Source: JABDBK01 sp964533645 (GTDB lineage: Bacteria; Pseudomonadota; Gammaproteobacteria; DSM-16500). From it: DNA of 5,476 bases. The stretch covers positions 1-5,476 of the forward strand of contig CAZHMQ010000125.1 of assembly GCA_964533645.1 (NCBI GenBank), given 5' to 3'. Numbering within the stretch: position 1 is the first letter of the stretch; each line of letters begins with the position of its first letter. Below are positions 1-5,476 of this stretch, one piece after another. The notes below the pieces were generated by a model. It searched no databases. It worked only from the letters and a program-made list of their open reading frames with translations, and had not been told where the DNA came from. Position numbers and translations under genes: made by a program.

Positions 1-1
1 G

Positions 2-967
2 TGGATACCCAAAAAAATAGATCAACAATTTATTCAAGATATCCATACTCAATTAAAAGATTTACTCCAGTTGCGTAATAACTATAAATCTGATCCAGTG
101 CTGTATAAAATCATTCAAGATAAATATAAAGGCGAACCCATTTTTATTGGAGAGCTGGTGTCTAGATGTGAGAACATGCTTAAAGAAATTGACGAAAGAT
201 ATAAAAATATTCCGGTAGAAGAAGAAAAATTAGAAGATATAAATAAGAGAATTGCTATTCAGATTGAAATTAATAAGACCATTAACTTATTAAAAAGAGA
301 GTCCAACAATCCATTAGCAGATGAAAAGCATGAAGCAAAACCAGAATTTGAATGGGAAATTCAAAGAAAAACAAAAGCAGCAGCTGAAATGGAGTTAGCA
401 ATGATAGAGCTTAGACAAGCCATGCTAGAATCCAGAGTCGCAAGAAACACCGCACAAATTCAACCGAAAGTAGTCAACGAGAATAAAGATCTTACAGATG
501 AAACAAAACAAAAATACAATGCATTATATGAGAGATACAACGCTCAAAAAATTGATAACTTTGATGTAAAAAAAATGATAGGGTTAGTGGGTCATTATGA
601 AGTGGTAAGAGAATATAAATCCAGAGATCATACCGGTAAGACGGTGGTAGACAAGATTGAAGTGGAGACACCAGAACAATCGGATAAGAGAGTTTTGGAT
701 GTGTTAGGAAAAACAGGATATGACACGCTTCATAAAGATATCATAGCCCCTGAGTCAACGGAAGCAAGAACCCTATTTTTACATGAATTACAAAGAGCGT
801 TGGATGAACGTAGAAAAAAAGGAGATCATACTAAAACTACAACAATGGAAGCATTGCTTGGTGAACGGGGTAAAAAATTATATAAAAAAGCTATCGAAGA
901 GGAAGCGGCAAGCAAAGCATTTCGAAATGCGGTTTTTCTTAGATCATGCAAATCCTATATTGGGCCA
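2..967 (+). other. N-terminal helical region, no recognised domain (residues 1-322)
   Basis: This part is rich in Lys, Glu, Asp, Ile and Leu with few Gly or Pro, as expected for long alpha-helices, some probably coiled coil (about residues 60-140). A short more globular patch occurs near residues 185-225, with a GLVGHYEVVREY-type strand pattern. The stretch just before the P-loop domain (about residues 255-315) is again charged and helical. I recognise no family. It could be a helical targeting or oligomerisation region, or the lid or cap of the following nucleotide-binding domain. The beginning of the protein is not in the window, so further domains may precede it. Confidence 0.6.
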
Positions 968-3900
968 AAATGGGCTAAAAGGTTAATATTGTGGGTAGGT
1001 GGTCCTTCAGGTTCAGGTAAGTCATATGCAACCGATAGCATCATAAACAAAATAGCAAAAAAAATCATGCCCAGTAGCCCTGGAAAGGATGTTGAAAATA
1101 TAGTAGTTAACGTTGATGGTGGCATTGAAAGAGAAGTTTCACAGGTTAGACAGCTTACCTTACAAGTCAGTTTACAGTTAGGTAATACAGGGATTGATGA
1201 TTTAGAAAAAAACAAGCCAAAAGCAATAAAAGATAGAGTATATAATGCAGCAAAAACGAACACAAATCTTCATTTGGCTATACCCGAGACGTTCACAAAA
1301 TTTGCAAAAAAGGCGACAAAATTACCTGCCGTTTTAGGAAAAATATTTTCAAAATTTACAAATGATACAAACACGTTACAAGTTTTTAGCGAAGTCGTCA
1401 GTGGCGACACCCCAAAAGAAGCGGAAACATTTCAACAGTCAGTGGAACGCATGGGAACTTCGCGTGCATTTCTCGAAGCCGGAACCGTTTATTCAGGCAT
1501 TTCTATGAATAATTTTTTTATAGGATGCGAATCAAAAATATATGATCCTGGCGCTTTCTCATTGTATTTTAAAGCGGGTAGAACACTATCCAATAAAGCT
1601 AGAGAGGTTTATAGAAAAATTCAATCCAAGGTGTCAGACTCTCATGAATTTAGTATTGTTAATGATCTTGTCTTTGTTGTATTTGATAATAGCAAGAGAG
1701 AGTGGCGGCTTTGGGAACAAAAAGATAAAGAAGATGCTAAGATGCGAAGCCAACCCGTTGTAAAGATGACCGCACGTGCTTTTGATGCGTGGACAAAGAC
1801 CCCTCAATCTAAAAATGGCGATACGGAAGCACTCAAAGTATGGGTAGCTACAGAGGGCAATTTGCCAAGATATTGGGATCCTATGGTCCATTATTATAAA
1901 AATGGTGTCATCATTGATTTGGAATATCAAACTCAACTTAATGCATTAACCATTCTTGAAAAAAGGGCTCAACATACCCTGAGTTTAATTGAGGGAATAG
2001 ATAGAGAAAACTTAACAATAACGATTGATTCTCAATTACAAAAATTGGGTGATTTAAAAACGCAATTAATGGAAATACAAAAAATCCTACTAAGCGAAGA
2101 TCCTAGTAAACGAGATAAGAATGAACGTAAGAAAGCAGAATTAACAAAAGAGATAGAAGAAACCAAAAAAACCTTGGTTGGAGTATTAGATCAAGGGGAT
2201 CAATTATTTGATAGCTTAAAAGCTTCCGTAAAATTGAAAGATAGACAAGATGTAGAAAAAATTTATCAACAGTTTCTTTTACAAAAAGCATTAAAAAAAG
2301 AAGGAAAATATCGCTTTGATATACAGGGCCATCTTATTACTGAAGTCAAACTGAATTTATCAGACTTAAAAGATATACTTAAAGAGGCAGGTCTGAATGA
2401 TGAAACCTTATTAGCTTCGTTGAATGAAGCAAGAGCTAAAGCGTTATTACGTGATGTGATAGGATCGTTTACAGATAAAACATATTGCACTATAGATATT
2501 GTAAATCTTAAAAATCGCGATGATTTAAGAACTGAATTTGAAGATTGGTTGAAACGAGGTGATAGAGACCTTAAGGAACCAGTTGAAGCACTTTTGAAGT
2601 CAGAAAGCAGAAGCAGTATTAATGCGTTACAAAAAGAAATGGAAATGCATATGCTTTTATCTTCTAGAGTCATAGAGCAAAAAGCGACTGAAAAAAATAT
2701 GATGATTTCATCAGACACATGGGACAACATACGTCAAGATGCATCTCTTGCATTAAATGAAATCATGAGAGATACATTCGCAAAAGCACTCAAAGACAGT
2801 TATGATGAAGAAGATAAAATAATTAAAATCGCAATCCTTAATAAAAAGCTTGATGACTTAAGAAAAGAATCAGCAAGTCTTGCTAAGAGATGTTTGTTAA
2901 ATCAAATGTTAGCTAAAGGTGTTTCAAGTGAAAATGTAGATAAAATTTTATCTACACTTAAAGCAGAAGATTTTGAAATAGTTACCGCGACTGGCTACGA
3001 TTATCTTCATACGGATAATCGCAGTTGCAGCATCGTTAGAATTACTGGGACTGATGAAACAGCACATTATAAAAGACAGGGTGCTGATACGACTGCAGCG
3101 AGAGCTCTGTATAGAAATGTGTTAGATGGAGAAAAGGTGGTTAATGGGGATGGACGTAAAGAAATAAGAGTGCCATCTCTGGCTTATCATAAGTTGAAAG
3201 CAGAGCGAGGGCTATACGATGTTGCGGATAAATTAGAACATATAGCATCGGTACATTTTAATGATTATCCAGCGGGTGCTACTAAGCCGCCTATTGTTTA
3301 TAATTTATTGACCTCATTATACAAGTCTTCTGTTAAGGGTAAAAGACCGCTGGATACTAATAAGCAAACCTTGAGTTGTGACATGATACTTAAGGGTGCG
3401 CATGAGTTTAACAGGCGTCAACTCAATAAAGAACAGCGTTATTCATTTGTTTATGTACAAAACATTCCAATTAATCGACATGGCTCATCGCTAAATGCAA
3501 AAGATGATGTGATTGAAGAAGCTAAGCTTATGTCTGAAATGGCTATGCTTCAGACCTTAGCAAATACATTTAAACAAGAAATAAAACCTGGTTCAAAAAT
3601 TCCTGGTTATATTAGTGAATCTTTATCAAAGGTAGATAAGTTATATAGACAATTTTTGCAAAAAAGAATCGATCCAAATTCACGTTTCAAGGATAGTGCA
3701 GAAGGAGAAGAAGCTCAACGCTATTTAAACACATTAAAAGATTTGATTAAACTCGAAAATCCATATGTAGCACCCATAGACGAGAAAAACCTGTCTATGA
3801 AAGAACTTGCAACATTGGCATTAACCCGCATCTTTGTGGAGGACAAGCATCTAGACTTGATGTATGGTGGTACGATACAAACCTTATCTGTATTTTTAGA

Positions 3901-5476
3901 GCAAGCGTCTTTAACTGGATGCAAGAGTGCAAATGAACGTTATCAGTCGATTTCTGGTCGTGTAGATTTATTAAGTAGTATGAATCATAGAAAAAACGAT
4001 GAATATAATAAAGGGTCTGAATTACAATTACGTCAATCATTGGAGCAATATGCTATATATAGAGAAGGAAATAGTATAGAGGAAGTAAGAAGAACATTAG
4101 ATCAAGCTTATAATGATCATAATTTACAGGGTGCTGCTGCAGCATTCAGTGAAGAAGATCAAGGTGCAACGTCTAAGGTGCAAAAATTTATTAAAGGATT
4201 AAAAGCCCCATTCATTAATTGGAATACAAATATAGCCGAATCGGAGCACTTGACAAATCAATCGCAAAATCATTCAAGTGATTTGCAAGCTCATAAGGGT
4301 AATAAAGGAAAAGAGTTGAGAGATATTTTTGAAAAAATACCATATCTAAACAAAGCATCAACAAGCCAAGTTGTTCAAGAGTTATTCTCAGACATAAAAG
4401 ATAATAAAGCAGATGATTTGCGATATCGATTATTAAGTCTTGTTGATTATACCGCTTCTTTGCGTTTGAGTAAGGATGATCAGCTGATGGCAGGCGATGA
4501 CTTACTGCCTACATTAATATATTTAATTCCTAAGTTTCAGCCGAAAGATAAGGAAAAAATTCTTTTCATGTTAAATAAGGAGCTTGACAATGCATCCTAT
4601 CTTAATGATTCAGCGTATAGTTATTCTTTGACTAGTGTTATTTCAGCCATTATAGGAAAGGATTTAGTAAAGCCAGAGGACAGAGAGAGGGATGCCAAGT
4701 ATATTAATTTGGCTGCATCATTTTCAGATATTGAATATAACAGGCGGCATTTAAAAAATTTAATGCCAAATAATATCCCAAAAGATGAAGATAAAAATCG
4801 TTTTATTCAAAAAAGAGAATTAAATGAATTTTTGCAACAACTCAAAAATTATGACAAACTGATAAAAAAGGGCGATCTTACAGAACAACAGTGCAGCTCG
4901 TTAATTCTTCATCTTAAAAAAATCCAAACGTATTATAAGGATTATAAGGATTATAAAAATTATTCCGGCGTTGATGAACATGGGGAATTTAAGGCGATAC
5001 AAAATAGAATTTTAAGGTTACAAAAAATACAATCGAAACAAGTTTCAAGAGAAAAAACAAGCGCTGAAACACAAGTTAACTATGCGATCCTTATGACTAA
5101 GACAGCCCTTGCTTCAGGAGATGTTAATAAAAAATATTTGGAAAAATTGGATCTTCAAGTGGTTCAAACATATTTATCTAAAAATGCAAGTGACAATAAA
5201 AAAGTTCGCGATTTATATGTTTTGATAGATGAGTTGGATAAAGTAAAAAACGAGAAGACTGTAAGTGATGTTAAATTACCTGATTATCATGAAAACATAG
5301 AAGAGCTAGTGTTACCACTTCCGCCAATGCCTCCGTTGGTAGATGAAAAAGATGCTGCAGTAAGGGTAGAAGCAGCAAAAGTAGAAGAAGCAAAAGCAGA
5401 AGCAGAAAAAGCAGAAGCAGAAAAAGCAGAAGCCGCAAAAGCAGAAGCCGCAAAAGCAGAAGCCGCAAAAGCAGAA
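2..5476 (+). CDS. Giant multidomain effector-like protein, internal fragment (P-loop + CX5R phosphatase + VPS9 GEF)
   Basis: The frame beginning at base 2 is open for 1,825 codons, to the last base, so the gene enters from upstream and leaves downstream. The translation is protein-like throughout, with no frameshift or internal stop. The first in-frame ATG is at 176-178, but it has no clear ribosome binding site, and the 58 codons before it already read as charged helical protein, so I do not take it as the start. Domains in order: helical N-terminal part, P-loop domain (Walker A at residues 334-341), coiled coil, unassigned helical part, CX5R phosphatase-like domain (C1307, R1313), VPS9-like domain (D1499, P1503, Y1541, T1544), helical part, proline-rich stretch, AEAAK repeats. 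No signal peptide or membrane segment is visible, but both true ends are missing. The domain mix suggests an effector delivered into a eukaryotic cell, probably by a type IV (Dot/Icm-like) system. That is inference, because the C-terminal secretion signal lies outside the window. I cannot assign a named gene. Confidence 0.95.
968..1921 (+). other. P-loop NTPase/kinase-like domain, possibly zeta-toxin-like (residues 323-640)
   Basis: A hydrophobic strand (LILWVG) runs straight into the Walker A motif GPSGSGKS at residues 334-341, the classical start of a P-loop fold. A second strand and acidic turn follow at residues 367-376 (IVVNVDGGIE), where zeta-toxin and related small-molecule kinases carry their catalytic Asp; D372 is the candidate. 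Further on, FLEAGT (490-495) resembles the Glu-Gly-Thr element of zeta toxins, and a late strand VFVVFDN (557-563) is followed by the Trp-rich WRLWEQ (568-573). In zeta toxins the Walker A to EGT distance is much shorter than the roughly 150 residues here, so an insertion would be needed. What is certain is a nucleotide-binding P-loop. Kinase activity and a zeta relationship are inferred. An alternative is a divergent P-loop ATPase of another class. Confidence 0.65.
1001..1024 (+). other. Walker A (P-loop) motif GPSGSGKS
   Basis: Residues G334 to S341 match GxxxxGK[ST] exactly. K340 would contact the beta and gamma phosphates of ATP or GTP, and S341 the magnesium ion. The motif directly follows a hydrophobic beta-strand, which argues against a chance match. 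Confidence 0.88.
1922..2251 (+). other. Predicted coiled-coil segment (residues 641-750)
   Basis: After the P-loop domain the sequence turns into Leu/Ile-spaced charged helix, for example QLQKLGDLKTQLMEIQKILL, then a very basic and acidic run (SKRDKNERKKAELTKEIEE), then TKKTLVGVLDQGDQLFDSLK. Heptad-like spacing of Leu and Ile with Lys/Glu between them fits an antiparallel or dimeric coiled coil. It probably serves as a spacer or dimerisation element between the nucleotide-binding domain and the downstream part. No function is assigned. Confidence 0.55.
2252..2965 (+). other. Unassigned mostly helical region between P-loop and phosphatase modules (residues 751-988)
   Basis: About 238 residues that I cannot place in a family. 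They contain amphipathic helices (LSDLKDILKEAGL, LLASLNEARAKALLRDVIG), a short possible beta stretch (TYCTIDIVNL), a Met-rich helix (MEMHMLLSS) and a final charged helix bundle (ILNKKLDDLRKESASLAKR). The region could be the helical N-terminal part of the phosphatase module or a separate helical domain. No catalytic motif is visible. Confidence 0.5.
3461..3484 (+). other. NIPINRHG element of the phosphatase-like domain
   Basis: Residues 1154-1161 follow a strongly hydrophobic strand (SFVYVQ) and form a well-defined Asn-Ile-Pro-Ile-Asn turn ending in His-Gly. Similar strand-to-NxPxN turns occur ahead of the catalytic loop in SopB/SidF-type phosphatases, as far as I recall. I treat it as supporting evidence for the domain and not as a proven active-site element. 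Confidence 0.4.
3920..3940 (+). other. CX5R catalytic signature C-K-S-A-N-E-R
   Basis: C1307 and R1313 are spaced exactly as in Cys-based phosphatases, with the Lys-Ser after the Cys that is shared with the SopB/SidF CKS-type loop. Compared with the SopB form CKSGKDR, the second Lys is Asn (N1311) and the Asp before Arg is Glu (E1312). The lost second Lys may change which phosphoinositide is preferred. Confidence 0.75.
4181..4363 (+). other. Polar linker between phosphatase-like and VPS9-like domains (residues 1394-1454)
   Basis: This stretch is rich in Asn, Gln, Ser, His and Lys (for example LTNQSQNHSSDLQAHKGNKG, about 1419-1438), which suggests a flexible, solvent-exposed connector. It turns helical again at ELRDIFEKIPYL, about 15 residues before the estimated start of the VPS9-like domain, which may therefore begin slightly earlier than I drew it. 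Confidence 0.5.
4364..4681 (+). other. VPS9-like domain, predicted Rab5-family guanine nucleotide exchange factor (residues 1455-1560)
   Basis: VPS9 domains load GTP onto Rab5/Rab21/Rab22-type GTPases on early endosomes. The diagnostic first motif is present as GDDLLPTLIYLI (residues 1498-1509), almost the same as the Rabex-5 form with its Asp-Asp-Phe-Leu-Pro. The second motif is present as YSLTSVISAI (1541-1550), matching the family's YYxT/SLxxAI element. The four residues important for exchange in Rabex-5 (D313, P317, Y354, T357, from memory) correspond to D1499, P1503, Y1541 and T1544. The Pro-to-Tyr spacing is 38 here and 37 in Rabex-5. A helical lead-in (DLRYRLLSLVDYTASLRLS) precedes the first motif as in known VPS9 folds. 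VPS9 is a eukaryotic domain, so in a bacterial gene it implies acquisition from a host and action inside host cells. Exact edges are approximate. Confidence 0.85.
4682..5281 (+). other. Unassigned helical region after the VPS9-like domain (residues 1561-1760)
   Basis: About 200 residues of Lys/Glu/Gln/Leu-rich helix, for example ELNEFLQQLKNYDKLIKKGD and RILRLQKIQSKQVSREK, with a Tyr/Lys/Asp repeat in the middle. The last part (YLEKLDLQVVQTYLSKN, then VRDLYVLIDELDKV) looks like a small helical bundle. I recognise no family. It may be the C-terminal support of the GEF domain or a separate binding module. Confidence 0.5.
4934..4963 (+). repeat. Short in-frame 9-bp tandem repeat coding YKD-YKD-YKN-Y
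   Basis: TATAAGGAT occurs twice back to back (4934-4942, 4943-4951), followed by a third diverged copy (TATAAAAAT) and a further TAT. The protein reads Tyr-Lys-Asp, Tyr-Lys-Asp, Tyr-Lys-Asn, Tyr at residues 1645-1654, within helix-rich sequence. It looks like a recent small duplication by slippage that keeps the frame. Confidence 0.8.
5315..5335 (+). other. Proline-rich stretch PLPPMPP
   Basis: Residues 1772-1778 hold five prolines in seven positions, with hydrophobic residues on both sides (LVL before, LV after). It breaks the long helices and sits directly ahead of the charged repeat, so it may act as a hinge. It also has the shape of a polyproline II ligand for SH3, WW or EVH1 domains of host proteins, but this is only a possibility. 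Confidence 0.6.
5366..5476 (+). repeat. 15-bp tandem repeat coding A/V-E-A/E-A/E-K pentapeptides, running off the window end
   Basis: Seven complete pentads start at residue 1789: VEAAK, VEEAK, AEAEK, AEAEK, then AEAAK three times, followed by the first two residues of the next. The last three copies are identical at the DNA level (GCAGAAGCCGCAAAA), whereas the first ones are diverged, so the array grew toward the 3' side and its newest copies are at the edge. The product should be a long, rigid, highly charged single helix like the Ala/Glu/Lys stalk of TolA. It probably spaces the GEF domain from whatever lies beyond. The opposite strand of this repeat reads as a Leu-rich ORF, which is an artefact. 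Total copy number is unknown because the window cuts the array. Confidence 0.93.

Larger units (their letters stand above)
2966..4180 (+). other. CX5R phosphoinositide-phosphatase-like domain (residues 989-1393)
   Basis: The core evidence is GCKSANERYQ around residues 1306-1315, which fits the CX5R signature of cysteine-based phosphatases. It is close to the CKS-x-x-[DE]-R form of the bacterial phosphoinositide phosphatases SopB/IpgD and the Legionella effectors SidF and SidP. C1307 would be the nucleophile, and R1313 would bind the phosphate. Other elements fit a folded catalytic domain: an opening YDYLHTDNRSCSIVRITG strand region (999-1016), VYVQNIPINRHG (1150-1161), a helix ending in LSVFLEQASLTG just before the nucleophile, a helix after it (SISGRVDLLSSM), and DQGATSK (1386-1392) near the end. 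The expected reaction is removal of a phosphate from a phosphoinositide on the cytosolic face of a host membrane. Which phosphate cannot be read from the sequence. Boundaries are approximate. Confidence is good for a CX5R phosphatase fold and lower for lipid rather than protein substrate. Confidence 0.72.

Noticed and set aside
176..178. First in-frame ATG as the true start codon
   Set aside because: No Shine-Dalgarno sequence at proper distance, and the 58 codons before it read as the same type of helical protein, so the gene most likely starts upstream of the window.
783..986. Plus-strand ORF of 67 codons in another frame
   Set aside because: Overlaps the main frame entirely, ends before any recognisable motif, and has no ribosome binding site.
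955..1263. Minus-strand ORF of 102 codons with a hydrophobic, membrane-like start
   Set aside because: It lies opposite the P-loop coding region, including the Walker A motif. Its hydrophobic look comes from reading Lys/Glu-rich codons backwards.
1634..1936. Minus-strand ORF of 100 codons
   Set aside because: Antisense shadow of the end of the P-loop domain; no domain-like pattern and no promoter or binding site seen.
2266..2730. Minus-strand ORF of 154 codons, the longest complete competing ORF
   Set aside because: Ser/Phe/Leu/Ile-rich low-information translation, fully inside the long plus-strand frame, no ribosome binding site or motif recognised.
3721..4040. Overlapping minus-strand ORFs opposite the CX5R region
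   Set aside because: Both are antisense to the phosphatase signature and show no family features.
5271..5468. Minus-strand Leu-rich ORF that looks like a transmembrane protein
   Set aside because: It is the reverse reading of the GCA/GAA/AAA repeat, which gives Leu-rich sequence automatically.
5366..5476. CRISPR-like or non-coding regulatory repeat
   Set aside because: Unit is 15 bp, in frame, directly adjacent without spacers, and codes a regular pentapeptide.
1..5476. tRNA, rRNA, riboswitch, promoter or terminator signals
   Set aside because: No cloverleaf, rRNA-like stretch or hairpin followed by a T run stood out, and the whole window is coding. AT-rich boxes resembling -10 sites occur by chance in such DNA.

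Overview
The whole window is the inside of one very large protein-coding gene. On the plus strand, the frame that starts at base 2 is open without a single stop from the first complete codon to the last base: 1,825 codons, with neither the start nor the stop codon in view. I read this frame through by eye. The other five frames are broken up, and the shorter ORFs in them (up to about 150 codons) are shadows. I see no second gene, RNA gene, insertion sequence, promoter or terminator. Residue numbers below count from base 2, so they are fragment numbers and not numbers of the full protein.

The base composition is AT-rich (GC roughly one third, judged by eye) and the codons match: TTA, AAA, GAA and AGA dominate. 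The product is huge, mostly helical and rich in Lys, Glu and coiled-coil stretches, and it carries modules that act on eukaryotic membrane traffic. This points to a secreted effector of a host-adapted intracellular bacterium, most likely from the Legionellales (Legionella, Coxiella or Berkiella relatives). The organism is inferred from protein type and composition, not from a marker gene.

Layout along the protein: (1) residues 1-322, charged and helical, no recognised domain; (2) residues 323-640, a P-loop NTPase or kinase-like domain with a perfect Walker A motif (334-341), possibly zeta-toxin-like; (3) residues 641-750, predicted coiled coil; (4) residues 751-988, unassigned helical region; (5) residues 989-1393, a CX5R phosphoinositide-phosphatase-like domain with the signature CKSANER (1307-1313); (6) residues 1394-1454, polar linker; (7) residues 1455-1560, a VPS9-like Rab5-family GEF domain in which all four catalytic positions known from Rabex-5 appear to be kept; (8) residues 1561-1760, unassigned helical region with a short YKD repeat; (9) a proline-rich stretch (1772-1778); and (10) an AEAAK/AEAEK pentapeptide repeat from 1789 that runs off the end of the window.

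The interesting point is the architecture. A phosphoinositide phosphatase and a Rab5-type exchange factor lie in one chain, behind a possible ATP/GTP-using kinase domain. An inferred role is to set both identity marks of an endosome-like vacuole together, its phosphoinositide and its Rab GTPase. None of these activities is proven by sequence alone. The VPS9 call is the strongest, the phosphatase call next, and the zeta-like call the weakest.
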